From Actinoplanes flavus (GTDB lineage Bacteria; Actinomycetota; Actinomycetes; Mycobacteriales; Micromonosporaceae): DNA of 64,000 nt. Below, one piece after another: positions 26,182 through 34,715 of the stretch. The stretch is taken from assembly GCF_017592555.1 (NCBI RefSeq), contig NZ_JAGFNS010000027.1, positions 1 through 64,000 of the forward strand. The letters run 5' to 3'. The notes beneath the pieces are model-generated. The model had not been told where the DNA came from. It saw only the letters and a program-made list of their open reading frames with translations, and ran no database searches. A program made the translations under genes and the position numbers. The stretch's first letter is position 1; every line of letters begins with the position of its first letter.

Positions 26182-27093
26182 ATGACCACAGTGACTCCGC
26201 CCGATCGTGACCGCACCGCCACCCGGCTGCTCCGCTCCTCAGCCGAGCACTCGTACGACCCCGAGGTGGAGATCGACTGGGAGGCGCCGCTCGTACCCGG
26301 CAAGTATTTCGTGCCCCCGCATCGCTCCAGCCTCTACGGCACCCCGCTGTGGGAAGGCATGACCGAGGACCAGCGCATCGAGCTGACCAGGCACGAGGTC
26401 GCCAGCATCGCGGGACTCGGCGTCTGGTTCGAGACGATCCTCATGCAGTTGCTCATCCGCGAGTACTTCAAACAGGACCCGACCGCGCCGCACGCCCAGT
26501 ACGCGCTCACCGAGATCGGCGACGAGTGCCGCCACTCGGTGATGTTCGGTCGCATGATCGCCCGCCTGGGAACCCCCCTTTACCAGCCCACCGGCGTCAA
26601 CCAGTGGCTCGGCAAGTGGATCGCCCACACCGGAGTCGGCCCCCGCATGTACGCCGCCATCCTCATCGCCGAGGAGATCCTGGACACCCTGCAACGCGAG
26701 GCGATGAACGACGAGAACGTGCAGCCGCTGGTCCGGATGGTCTCCCGCATCCACGTCGTGGAGGAGGCCCGGCACGTCCGGTACGCCCGCGAGGAACTGG
26801 CCCGCCAGATCCGGTCCGCCGGCCGCGGCCGCCTCGCCTTCGACAAACTGGTCATCGGCCGGGCGGCCTACCTGACCGGGACACGGCTCGTCGACCCGCG
26901 TGTCTACCAGGCGGTCGGCCTCGACCCGGAGGAGGGCCGGCGGGCCGCACGCGCCAACCCGCACTTCCGCGAGACGATGCGGTGGGCGGGGGAGCGGGTG
27001 GTCGCCTTCCTGTCCGATCTCGACCTGATCGGTGGTCCGGGCACGGCGCTCTGGCACGCTTCGGGGCTTCTTCCGCGTACGGTGCGCGCGTAG
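26182..27093 (+). CDS. AurF-like diiron oxygenase
   Basis: A 303-residue helical protein of the AurF (p-aminobenzoate N-oxygenase) family. Candidate metal ligands appear in order: Glu in the WFETILMQ helix, EIGDECRHS (ExxxH-type pair), Glu in AEEILD, and RIHVVEEARHVRYA (His and ExxH). ATG 26182 follows GGAGG. Family members oxidise aryl amines or hydroxylate other substrates with a carboxylate-bridged diiron centre. Divergence from the monooxygenase operon and the shared operator suggest one pathway. The 3' end is duplicated just downstream. Confidence 0.87.
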   Translation: MTTVTPPDRDRTATRLLRSSAEHSYDPEVEIDWEAPLVPGKYFVPPHRSSLYGTPLWEGMTEDQRIELTRHEVASIAGLGVWFETILMQLLIREYFKQDPTAPHAQYALTEIGDECRHSVMFGRMIARLGTPLYQPTGVNQWLGKWIAHTGVGPRMYAAILIAEEILDTLQREAMNDENVQPLVRMVSRIHVVEEARHVRYAREELARQIRSAGRGRLAFDKLVIGRAAYLTGTRLVDPRVYQAVGLDPEEGRRAARANPHFRETMRWAGERVVAFLSDLDLIGGPGTALWHASGLLPRTVRA

Positions 27094-27156
27094 CGATGCG
27101 GGGAGGGCTGACCCTCGTTCACCGCGAGCTTCTTCCGCGTACGGTGCGCGGGTAGC
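27066..27156 (+). repeat. duplicated 3' end of the diiron oxygenase gene
   Basis: A 29-bp segment that encodes the C-terminus and stop (27066-27094) recurs at 27128-27156 with one substitution, a 62-bp offset. The second copy lies outside the gene. No gene is visible from 27094 to 27354. Confidence 0.85.
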
Positions 27157-27354
27157 TCTTTCGTCGCTCCGTCCCGTGGCCACGCGAATGTGTGACTCCG
27201 AAGACGGCCGGTCCCGCGAAGGTGCGGTGGCGCCCGGCTCGGCCGCGGCCGATCCCGCCCAGGCGACCTGCGCGCCGGACGGGGCGCCGTCTGGTGATGC
27301 CGGTGGTGATTCGCGGGGGCCGGCCGGATCACCGGCTGCCCCTAATGTGGAGGC

Positions 27355-28359
27355 ATGCGTGTCGCCGTGTTCAGCGCCAAGCCCTACGACAAGCGCTTCC
27401 TGACCGAGGCCAATCTGGAGGCCGGCCACGAGCTGGTCTTCCTGGAACCGCGGCTGTCACCGGACACGGCCTCCCTCGCCGGCGGGTGCGATGCGGTGTG
27501 CGCGTTCGTCAACGACGAGCTGAGCGCGCCGGTGCTGGAGCGGCTCGCCGCCATCGGGGTCCGGCTGGTCGCGTTGCGCTCGGCCGGCTACAACCACGTC
27601 GACCTGACGGCGGCGCGCAAGCAGGGCCTCACGGTCACCCGGGTGCCGGGCTATTCACCGTACGCGGTGGCCGAACACTGCGCAGGCCTGGTGCTCGCCC
27701 TCAACCGCCGGATCCATCGCGCCTACAACCGGGTGCGTGAACACAACTTCGCACTCAACGGCCTGCTCGGCTTCGACCTGCACGGCCGTACCGTCGGGGT
27801 GATCGGCACCGGGAAGATCGGCGTCCGCTTCGTCCGGATCATGGCCGGATTCGGGTGCCGGGTGCTGGCCTACGACCCGTATCCGGGCGACGAGGCGATC
27901 GCGGCCGGCGCCCGGTACGTGCCGCTCGAGACGCTGCTCGCCGAGTCGGACATCGTCACGTTGCACTGTCCGCTCACGCCCGAGACCTACCACCTGATCG
28001 ACGAGCGACGGATCGCGCAGATGCGCGACGGCGTCATGTTGATCAACACGAGCCGGGGCGCGCTGATCGACACGGCCGCCGTGTTGCGGGCGCTGAGGAC
28101 CGGCCGCATCGGACATCTCGGCCTCGACGTCTACGAGGAGGAGGCGGATCTCTTCTTCGAGGACCTCTCCGACGAGATGCCCGGCGACGACCTGTTCAGC
28201 CGCCTGGTCACCTTCCCGAACGTGCTCATCACCGGCCACCAGGCGTTCTTCACCGAGGACGCGCTGCGCAACATCGCTGCGAGCACGGTGGCGAGCCTGA
28301 CCGCGTACGCCCGGGACGGCTCCACCGCCGCCATCGCACCCGACGCGCTCGTCTGCTGA
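27355..28359 (+). CDS. ldhA: D-2-hydroxyacid dehydrogenase (D-lactate dehydrogenase type)
   Basis: A 334-residue NAD-dependent D-2-hydroxyacid dehydrogenase. It has [10 protein letters not shown] (substrate Arg region), the NAD-binding GVIGTGKIG (about 145-153) with DPYP following the second strand, [16 protein letters not shown] (catalytic Glu region) and the catalytic His in ITGHQAFFT. The whole pattern is that of fermentative D-lactate dehydrogenase LdhA. It would reduce pyruvate to D-lactate. Single gene followed by a hairpin. Confidence 0.92.
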   Translation: MRVAVFSAKPYDKRFLTEANLEAGHELVFLEPRLSPDTASLAGGCDAVCAFVNDELSAPVLERLAAIGVRLVALRSAGYNHVDLTAARKQGLTVTRVPGYSPYAVAEHCAGLVLALNRRIHRAYNRVREHNFALNGLLGFDLHGRTVGVIGTGKIGVRFVRIMAGFGCRVLAYDPYPGDEAIAAGARYVPLETLLAESDIVTLHCPLTPETYHLIDERRIAQMRDGVMLINTSRGALIDTAAVLRALRTGRIGHLGLDVYEEEADLFFEDLSDEMPGDDLFSRLVTFPNVLITGHQAFFTEDALRNIAASTVASLTAYARDGSTAAIAPDALVC

Positions 28360-28373
28360 CGTTTTCGGCGCAA

Positions 28374-28391
28374 GCGGGCCGGAAGGCCCGC
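28374..28391 (+). terminator. hairpin after ldhA
   Basis: GCGGGCC-GGAA-GGCCCGC, a perfect 7-bp stem with a stable GNRA-type loop, 14 bp after the stop codon. Confidence 0.55.
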
Positions 28392-28470
28392 GGGAAGGGG
28401 ACCTCCGCCCACCTCAGCGGCCCTAGTTGATCAATATCGTTGCTGGTGGAGATCGGGGGAGGTGGGTTCC

Positions 28471-28728
28471 ATGAGTGAACTCGGCAGCGGCTGGCAAAAC
28501 CTGTGGCTCGGTACGGCGACCGCGTGCACGGACCGCACGGTGGAGCCGGCCGGGCGGGCGAAGAACCGGGACGGTTCGATCAGCGTCACCGTCGGTTCCG
28601 CCGGACAACTGCTGGGCCTGGACCTGGACGACCGCGTCCGCGACCTGACCGGCCCCCAACTGGCCCGCGAGATCCTCATGGTGATGCGCTGCGCCCACGC
28701 CCATGCTGATTCCGGGCCGGTCCGGTAG
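28471..28728 (+). CDS. YbaB/EbfC-like small protein
   Basis: An 85-residue protein. GSISVTVGSAGQLLGLDLDDRVRDL followed by LAREILMVMRCAHAHA (seen at about 35-77) matches the central strand and C-terminal helix of the YbaB/EbfC nucleoid-associated fold, in a shortened form. ATG 28471 follows GGGGAGG at good spacing; GTG 28462 would lie on top of that site. Such short YbaB-like proteins are often multicopy in actinomycetes and their function is unknown. It converges with the radical SAM gene 27 bp away. Confidence 0.65.
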   Translation: MSELGSGWQNLWLGTATACTDRTVEPAGRAKNRDGSISVTVGSAGQLLGLDLDDRVRDLTGPQLAREILMVMRCAHAHADSGPVR

Positions 28729-28755
28729 CGGCCGGGACGCGAGTAACCAGTGGCT

Positions 28756-30117
28756 CTACCTCGAGATATCGCATCCGGAGACGTCGTGACCGTGCGCACG
28801 ACCAGGGCCGCAGCCGGATTCCTTCGAGGCCGTGCGGCCCACCATCGCTGAGACCTGTTCCCGATAGGTGTACCGGAACGTCGAACAACGGGAATCCCTC
28901 AGGCGTGGGTCCATGGCGTGATACGCGCAGCCGCCCATGCACACCGGCAGTGCCGGGCATGACCGGCACTCCTCGTCGTCGAACGGTTCATAGGTGAGCC
29001 AGCGCAACAAGCGGTCACCGGCCCTCGGCCAGGTGAGCAGGTTCCCCACGACCTCGGCCGGATTGCCGACGGTCTCGGTGCACTTGTAGAGCTCGCCCCG
29101 GGAGCCGACGACCAGTTCGTTGTCGCGTACCGCGGTACAGGGCGCCCCGACCGGACCCGGCAGTCCCGGCATGTCGAAGCCGAACCGCTGCGCCGCCGCG
29201 AAGAACTCCCGCTCGATGGCCGCGAATGCCGCCCGGCCCAGGCAGGAGGTGCGGTAACCGGCGCTGGGCGCGGCCGGGTCGGCGGCAGGAGTCACCACCT
29301 GTGCAGGACCGACGGTGACTCGGCCGGCCAGACCCGCTCCGGCCAGCCGCGCCAGGAGTTCCTCGTATGCGTCGGCGTTCCCGGTGTCCAGGTTGACCCG
29401 GATCGATATCGGCAGCACGTCCGCAGCGGAGACGATGTTCGCCAGCACGACGTCGAACGTGCCCCGGCCTCCGGTGAGCGGGCGGCGGCGATCATGTATC
29501 TCGGAAGGCCCGTCCAGGGTGATGTGCGCCGCTGTCACGTCGTGGGCGCGCAGCTGTGCGGCGACCTCCGGTGTGAGCAGGTATCCGTTCGTCACGATGG
29601 CAGCGTGATAGCGGGCGCCGACGGTGGCGGCACGGCCGCGGAATCCGTCGGAGAGGCGCAGCAGCGCGTCCCGGCCCACGAGCGGCTCGCCGCCGTACCA
29701 GAGCACCGACAACTCACCGGCAGTGGTCAGCTTCTGATCGATGACCTGGAGGAGTCTGTCCTGAACCGGCTCATCCATGAGGGACGGGTGTTTGGCCTCG
29801 AAGCAGTACGGACAGCTGAAGTTGCAGCCCAGACTGGTGACCACGGTGAGGTGGAACCGGCCGTGGTTTCGCCGGGTCTCGGCGTACCGCCGGCGCAGCA
29901 GTGCGATCTCGTCCGCGTCGTCCGCGACGATCATTCGTCGGTCGGCGAGCGTCCGCACCAGCACGCCGTCGATGGGTGCCTGATCGTCGCCGGCGAGGAA
30001 GTCGGCGATCGGCTTCCGCTGGTCCGCCGGGACGCGCACCGTCGCCCCGGACACGCCGTTGTAGACGTGATGGACGGGACCGTCGGCCACCCAGATGTTG
30101 AATCGGGACTCGCGCAC
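28756..30117 (-). CDS. radical SAM/SPASM peptide maturase
   Basis: A 453-residue radical SAM enzyme. An N-terminal 85 residues may be a peptide-recognition region. The SAM cluster is CNFSCPYC (Cys98, 102, 105), followed by WYGGEPL and TLDGPSEIHDRRRP. The C-terminal SPASM part holds about eight Cys, including CTAVRD (about 326), LYKCTET, CRSCPALPVCMGGCAY and SRC, for auxiliary FeS clusters. Enzymes of this architecture install thioether, C-C or other crosslinks in ribosomal peptides or activate proteins. It starts at GTG just after the small partner's stop, so the pair is coupled. The last 30 residues carry two extra Cys and are unusual. Confidence 0.9.
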   Translation of the reverse strand: MRESRFNIWVADGPVHHVYNGVSGATVRVPADQRKPIADFLAGDDQAPIDGVLVRTLADRRMIVADDADEIALLRRRYAETRRNHGRFHLTVVTSLGCNFSCPYCFEAKHPSLMDEPVQDRLLQVIDQKLTTAGELSVLWYGGEPLVGRDALLRLSDGFRGRAATVGARYHAAIVTNGYLLTPEVAAQLRAHDVTAAHITLDGPSEIHDRRRPLTGGRGTFDVVLANIVSAADVLPISIRVNLDTGNADAYEELLARLAGAGLAGRVTVGPAQVVTPAADPAAPSAGYRTSCLGRAAFAAIEREFFAAAQRFGFDMPGLPGPVGAPCTAVRDNELVVGSRGELYKCTETVGNPAEVVGNLLTWPRAGDRLLRWLTYEPFDDEECRSCPALPVCMGGCAYHAMDPRLRDSRCSTFRYTYREQVSAMVGRTASKESGCGPGRAHGHDVSGCDISR

Positions 30118-30118
30118 G

Positions 30119-30466
30119 TCAGGCCTGCGGCAGCACGATGTGCTCCCCGTCGAGCACGATGACCGAAGCGTCCTTCAGAATCGGGTTGATCACCCCGGGG
30201 CACGTGACCCACCAGCCGACGCGTTCCAGTGCGACACCCGCCCGGAGTAGTTCGTCGGCCCGGTTCTCTGCCAGCACCTGTTCCACCTGCGCGCGGATGT
30301 CGGCCGGGCTTCCCGCCTCCTCGGCCGGGGTGACGGAGCCGATCTCCCTCAGTTGGGCGGCGAGGTCGCTGACGGCGTGCCGGACGCCGTCAGGCAGTTG
30401 GCTGACCTGTTCACCGGTAAGGTGAATCAAGATGGACCCGCTGTCGGTTCCGTCCTCCGTACCCAT
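30119..30466 (-). CDS. small partner of the radical SAM enzyme, unrecognised
   Basis: A 115-residue soluble protein I do not recognise. ATG 30466 follows a strong AAAGGAG. The N-terminal half is helical (SILIHLTGEQVSQLPDGVRH and DLAAQLREIG), the middle is AQVEQVLAENRADELL, and the C-terminus ends in a hydrophobic, Trp-containing stretch (ERVGWWVTCPG, then IVLDGEHIVLPQA) with one Cys. Its position, one base before the maturase start, makes it the best candidate for the substrate, a leader/recognition protein or a chaperone. It has no repeat of a core motif, so a precursor role is uncertain. Confidence 0.75.
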   Translation of the reverse strand: MGTEDGTDSGSILIHLTGEQVSQLPDGVRHAVSDLAAQLREIGSVTPAEEAGSPADIRAQVEQVLAENRADELLRAGVALERVGWWVTCPGVINPILKDASVIVLDGEHIVLPQA

Positions 30467-30495
30467 CGAGTGCTCCTTTGCTGTTTCGGATATCT

Positions 30496-30509
30496 CGTAC
30501 TTAAGCACG
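30496..30509. promoter_or_regulatory. candidate LAL operator
   Basis: CGTACTTAAGCACG matches its reverse complement at 12 of 14 positions, with a perfect CTTAAG core. It lies mid-way in the 54-bp spacer between the small partner and the LuxR-type regulator. Confidence 0.35.
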
Positions 30510-30520
30510 TAAAGTCTCGT

Positions 30521-33307
30521 ATGACTGGCTTTTCGATCTCGATGCTGTTCGAGCGAGACCGCGAGCTCGCCGCCATCGCGGATCACCTCGCCGACTGTGC
30601 TCGCGGCCACGGCAGTGTGCTGCTCGTCGAAGCCGTAGCCGGACAGGGCAAGACCGCCGTCGTGGCGGCCGCGCTCGATCAAGCCACCTCGAGCGGTGTC
30701 CGGGTGCTGTCGGTGCGCGCCTGCCATCTCGAGGCCGCCACTCCCTTCGACCTGATGCGCCGACTGTTGGGTCCCCTGGTCGACGGCCTCGGCGGCCCCG
30801 ACCGGCTGCGCGGCGCCGGCGCTTTCGCGCAGCCACTGTTCGTCCCCGGCGCGCCCCTCGTGCCCGGCGTCGACTATGGGTGTCAGGCGCTGCTGGCAGC
30901 ACGCTCAGCCGACTCCCCGCTGCTCGTCGCCGTCGACGACGCGCACTGGGCCGACCCGGACTCGCTGCGGGTACTCGCCGACCTCGCCGAGGATCTCCGC
31001 GACGAGCCGATCATGCTGATGATCGCCGCCCGCCCCGGGGCGAGCCGCGTTGCGCAACCGCTGCTGGCCCGATTGGCCATCAGCGAGTCGTCCACCGTGC
31101 TCCGCTTGACGCCGCTGACCGAGTGCGGGGTGCACGCCGTCTTGCGTGCGGCCTTCCGGCAGGAACCCGATCCCGCTCTCACCCGGGTATGCGCTGACGC
31201 CAGCGGCGGCAACGCCTTCTATCTGCGGGAGATGATCCGCCCGCTGCTGGCCGCGGGAGCCGCCCCGGACTGCACGGCGAGCGGTCAGATCGAGAGCGAC
31301 GGCCCGGCCTCGCTGGCTCGGACGGTACGGGTACGGCTGGCCGAACTCGGCACCGACGGCACCCGGCTCGCCTACGCGGCGGCCACCCTCGGCGACGAGG
31401 CGGCGCTCGAACACACCGCCGACGTCGCCGGGCTGACTCGCGACGCCGCCGGCTACGAGGCCGCCCGGCTGGTCGCGGCGGCGATTCTGGCGTCCGCCGA
31501 ACCGGTCGTCTTTCCGCATCCGCTGGTCCGCGCCGCTGTGGAGCACACCGCCGAGCCGGGCGTGATCGCCGCCCTGCACGCCCGCGCCGTCGATGTTCTG
31601 CGCGCCGCCGGCGCCCCGGTGCGCCACCTCGTGCAGCATCTGCTGGAAGCGCCGCCGACCGCTTCCGCGCAGGTGTGCCGGCTCCTGCTGAGCGAGGCAT
31701 GCAACGACCTCCAGGTGGGCTCTGCCGTCGTGGCCCACCGCCTGCTCAGACGTGCCCTGGCCGAACCGCCACCCGCCGAGCTGCGCCCGGTCGTACTGCT
31801 GGAACTGGCCAGGGCCGAGCGGGCCGTCGGCGACCTGCGGCCCGCTCGCGAGCACCTCACAACAGTGGTCGAGTCAGCGCCCCGGGCCCTGGCCGTCGCG
31901 GCGATCTGGGAACTGCTGGAGGTGCTGTTCGCTCTCGACGACCCGGCCGCGGTCGTGCTTCTGCACCGTACGGCCGTCGCCGCCGAGCCGTACGGGGACA
32001 CCCCGGAGGAGGTCAGGCTGCGGGCACTGCTGCTGGGCCACGCCGCGACCGGCCTGCTCGCCGATCCGCCTCAACGGCTGGTCCAGCTGGAACTCGACCG
32101 GTTGCCGGTGCGGACGGCGGAGGACCGGCTACTGCTCGTCTGCGCCGCGGTGCACCGCCGGGCGGCGCGCGAGAGCCCGGCCGACGATCATGTCCGTCAC
32201 CTGCGCCGCGCCGTCACGGATCTGGCGACCGACCGGCCGCTGACCGACCGGGAGGTGCTCGCCGCCCTGGAGGCGGCGGCCTATCTCGCAGCCGACGAGG
32301 CGATGGATGAGGCGGACGAGATCCTTCGGCAGTTGCAGCCGCACGTCGCCCGGCTCCGTGGGATGGCACCCGAGCTGCAAGCCGAGTGGAACAACCGCAT
32401 CATCCTCAACGCCGTACGCCGCGGCCGGTTCGAGGAGGCGACCGCGCTGCTCGCCGGGGCGGACGACTTCGCCGAGCGCCACCACCTCGCCGTGTACACC
32501 AGCATGGGTCACTACGCCCGCGGGTGCATCGCCCTGGACCGGGGCGCCTACCCCGAAGCCGGCTCGCTGCTGCTTCGGGGCCCGCGCGGGCACGGTACCT
32601 TCGCCGCACTCGGCGAGCTGTTGTCCGGTCGGCCGGCCGCGGCGCTGGCCCTGCTGGCGGAAGCCGGCCACGCCGCCGAACCGGACGCACCGATCCACGA
32701 CGCCGAGATCCTGTTCGAGCCGCACCTCGTCGCCAGCCACGCCTACAGCGCCCTGGACCAGCCGGTTCTCGCCCGAGCCGAGGCCGAGCGGGAACTCGCC
32801 GTACGCCGACTGCACGGGCCGCCGTTCAGATTGGCGCTCGCCCTGCGCCGGCGAGCGCGGTTCCTCCCCGCACGGGAAGCGCTCGCCTTGCACGCGGAGG
32901 CCGCCGAGGTCTGTGCCGTCACGGCCCGGCTACCGGTCCTGGCCCGCGTGAAGGCCGGACACGGTGCGGCACTGCGCCGCTGTTCCCGGCTGGTGGAGGC
33001 CCGTGCCGAGCTGAGCTCTGCCCTCGATCTGGCCGACCGGATGGGCCTCACCCGCCTTCGGGAACAGGTCACGCAGGAACTGCGACTGGCCGGCGGGCGG
33101 GTACGCCGTGCCCGTACCACCGGGGCGGAAGCCCTGACCGCCATGCAGCGCAAGGCCGCCGAGCTGGCCGCCCAGGGGCTGTCGAACCGGCAGATCGCCG
33201 ACGAACTGTACTTGACGGTCAAAACCGTGGAATCGCACCTCAACGCGGCGTTCCGCAAGCTCGCGATCGCCGGCCGCGACGCGCTCCGCGACGCCCTCGA
33301 CAGCTAA
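30521..33307 (+). CDS. LAL-type LuxR-family regulator with AAA ATPase domain
   Basis: A 928-residue large ATP-binding LuxR-type regulator. Residues about 8-270 form an AAA domain: FERDRELAAIADHL, Walker A AVAGQGKT (38-45) and Walker B LLVAVDDAHWAD. A long TPR-like helical region follows (about 400-850). The C-terminal HTH (about 865-925) has LTAMQRKAAELAAQGLSNRQ and IADELYLTVKTVESHL. ATG 30521 gives the FERD motif close to the N-terminus. Such regulators activate secondary-metabolite and maltose-type operons. Divergence from the maturase pair suggests it controls them. Confidence 0.92.
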   Translation: MTGFSISMLFERDRELAAIADHLADCARGHGSVLLVEAVAGQGKTAVVAAALDQATSSGVRVLSVRACHLEAATPFDLMRRLLGPLVDGLGGPDRLRGAGAFAQPLFVPGAPLVPGVDYGCQALLAARSADSPLLVAVDDAHWADPDSLRVLADLAEDLRDEPIMLMIAARPGASRVAQPLLARLAISESSTVLRLTPLTECGVHAVLRAAFRQEPDPALTRVCADASGGNAFYLREMIRPLLAAGAAPDCTASGQIESDGPASLARTVRVRLAELGTDGTRLAYAAATLGDEAALEHTADVAGLTRDAAGYEAARLVAAAILASAEPVVFPHPLVRAAVEHTAEPGVIAALHARAVDVLRAAGAPVRHLVQHLLEAPPTASAQVCRLLLSEACNDLQVGSAVVAHRLLRRALAEPPPAELRPVVLLELARAERAVGDLRPAREHLTTVVESAPRALAVAAIWELLEVLFALDDPAAVVLLHRTAVAAEPYGDTPEEVRLRALLLGHAATGLLADPPQRLVQLELDRLPVRTAEDRLLLVCAAVHRRAARESPADDHVRHLRRAVTDLATDRPLTDREVLAALEAAAYLAADEAMDEADEILRQLQPHVARLRGMAPELQAEWNNRIILNAVRRGRFEEATALLAGADDFAERHHLAVYTSMGHYARGCIALDRGAYPEAGSLLLRGPRGHGTFAALGELLSGRPAAALALLAEAGHAAEPDAPIHDAEILFEPHLVASHAYSALDQPVLARAEAERELAVRRLHGPPFRLALALRRRARFLPAREALALHAEAAEVCAVTARLPVLARVKAGHGAALRRCSRLVEARAELSSALDLADRMGLTRLREQVTQELRLAGGRVRRARTTGAEALTAMQRKAAELAAQGLSNRQIADELYLTVKTVESHLNAAFRKLAIAGRDALRDALDS

Positions 33308-33396
33308 CTTCGGGGTACCTACCCGGACGACGCGACACCCCCTGCGGGCCGACGCTCATATGGCAAACGAACCAACGTCGGAAGCCGGAGGGCGTC

Positions 33397-33633
33397 ATGC
33401 GAACCCACCATCGATGGCTGGTCACGGCCCGCGCCGAGGCCCTTTTCGCGTCAACCGTGCCGACCGGCATGCTGCTCAGCCGTGCCCAGCTCGACGCCAC
33501 GGTCGCCACGACGGTCCGGCGGCACGGCGGTGTCCGCCAATGCGCGGCCGCCATGGCGACGGAATTCGGCGACCACCCTGAGGCCGCAGTGCACCGCATG
33601 CGCTGGGCACTGCGCGCCGCCGCGCACCGGTGA
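33397..33633 (+). CDS. small conserved actinobacterial protein
   Basis: A 78-residue basic protein. ATG 33397 follows GGAGGG. The pattern TVRRHGGVRQCAAAMATEFGDHPEAAVHRMRWAL is one I have seen in many actinomycete small hypothetical proteins; no function is established to my knowledge. High third-position GC supports coding. It follows the LAL regulator by 89 bp. Confidence 0.6.
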   Translation: MRTHHRWLVTARAEALFASTVPTGMLLSRAQLDATVATTVRRHGGVRQCAAAMATEFGDHPEAAVHRMRWALRAAAHR

Positions 33634-33703
33634 TCCAACTCTGTCGATCAAGAAAGCGACCGGAAATCGTCGACGACAGCGCTTTCTCAACTGGGAGGAA
33701 TCA

Positions 33704-34027
33704 ATGAACAACGCAACAATCCGGCGAATTCGCAACATCGCTGTGGCAGCCGCCTTCGCCGTCGGCGCGGTGGCCGCCGCCGGCAGTGCTCAGGCGCGGC
33801 CGGCGGACGTCACCGCCCGTGTGAGCCATTCAGCCGCGGAATGGAGCGGCGTTATCGGGCCGAACTCGACCAATCCCGGGCCGGGCTGGTTCTACTGGAC
33901 GACTTACGAAAATCACACGCAGTGCCTGTTCGACGGGTTCCGGCGGGTCGCCCTGGGGCTTGCCAAGGGCGTCGTCTGTCCAGCGAGGTTCGACGGTCTC
34001 GGCTACGACCAGTGGCTGACCTATTAG
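33704..34027 (+). CDS. small secreted Cys-pair protein A
   Basis: A 107-residue secreted protein. Residues 1-32 are a Sec signal (RRIRNIAVAAAFAVGAVAAAG, cleavage near AQA-RP). The mature part of about 75 residues has two Cys spaced C-x17-C, then C-x11-W-L, ending GYDQWLTY. The Cys pair probably forms a disulfide outside the cell. ATG 33704 follows GGGAGG. Related in pattern to the genes at 34310 and 45080. Function unknown. Confidence 0.8.
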   Translation: MNNATIRRIRNIAVAAAFAVGAVAAAGSAQARPADVTARVSHSAAEWSGVIGPNSTNPGPGWFYWTTYENHTQCLFDGFRRVALGLAKGVVCPARFDGLGYDQWLTY

Positions 34028-34108
34028 GGGAAGGCAGGTGGTCGATCACCGATCCCGGCCGCGATCGGGACGGGTTGCGAACGTTGCCGTCACCACTCGA
34101 GGAGTGCC

Positions 34109-34251
34109 ATGAGAATCAGACCCTTCAGGTGCTGTGCGTCAATCGGCGCCGCGGTGGCGGGACTGCTGCTGTGGCAGTGCCGGGTTCCTCCGCACCGGCC
34201 GTCCGGTCGAGGCCGGATGCGACGGCGAGCGCCGTAGCCGGATGGCGGTAG
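34109..34251 (+). pseudogene. possible frameshifted small secreted protein
   Basis: GAGGAG and ATG 34109 open a frame with a signal-like start (MRIRPFRCCASIGAAVAGLLL) that then turns Arg-rich and stops at 34237. A shift near 34165 gives a signal-peptide end (AVPGSSAPAVRSRPDA) and a stop at 34251. It reads like a decayed or mis-sequenced small secreted gene sitting between two intact ones. A real 42-residue peptide is the alternative. Confidence 0.35.
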
Positions 34252-34309
34252 GGCAAACCGCGATCATCCGTCCGTTTCGACATTCATCACTGCAAAATGA
34301 GGAGAACCA

Positions 34310-34570
34310 ATGAATCATCGGAAGCTGACCAGAAGGATCGTGGCCGGACTCGTTCTTGCGGCGTCCATGGCATTCACGGCCGGACCGGCGATGGCTGTTC
34401 CCGAATCGTCGGCCATTACCGCCAGTCGCTGGGTGGAACTCAGTGTCCACCCGGACTACCAGTTCTGCAATTTGGCCTACCAGATGGCAAAGGATCGCTA
34501 CAGTTCGATGACGTGCATGTACGAGTTCTGGAGAGGCTCTTCGCCCTGGGTGCTCTACGCCTGGGTGTGA
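34310..34570 (+). CDS. small secreted Cys-pair protein B
   Basis: An 86-residue secreted protein. MNHRKLTRRIVAGLVLAASM and TAGPAMA-VP form a clear Sec signal. The mature part of about 56 residues has C-x15-C followed by C-x10-W-V-L-Y, ending in YAWV. The start at 34310 follows GAGGAG. Same general plan as the gene at 33704. It could be an extracellular structural peptide, inhibitor or toxin; no homologue is recognised. Confidence 0.8.
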   Translation: MNHRKLTRRIVAGLVLAASMAFTAGPAMAVPESSAITASRWVELSVHPDYQFCNLAYQMAKDRYSSMTCMYEFWRGSSPWVLYAWV

Positions 34571-34590
34571 TAGCCGAGCGGTAGTTGTGT

Positions 34591-34625
34591 GCGGGGTGGC
34601 CGGGCCTGATGTCCGGCCACCCCGC
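34591..34625. terminator. strong terminator hairpin
   Basis: GCGGGGTGGCCGG (34591-34603) and CCGGCCACCCCGC (34613-34625) form a perfect 13-bp stem with a 9-nt loop, 20 bp after the secreted-protein gene. Confidence 0.75.
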
Positions 34626-34715
34626 TCAACATGCCCGCCTCGCGCCGCCGTCCGACGGCCGGTACGAGGTGGTACGGGGATCGCTGACCGACCTCTGCGC
34701 CGTCACCGGGCATGC

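Noticed and set aside
30119-30466. Small radical SAM partner as a nitrile hydratase-leader precursor
   Set aside because: The C-terminus has a faint resemblance, but there is no double-Gly cleavage site or Cys/Ser-rich core.
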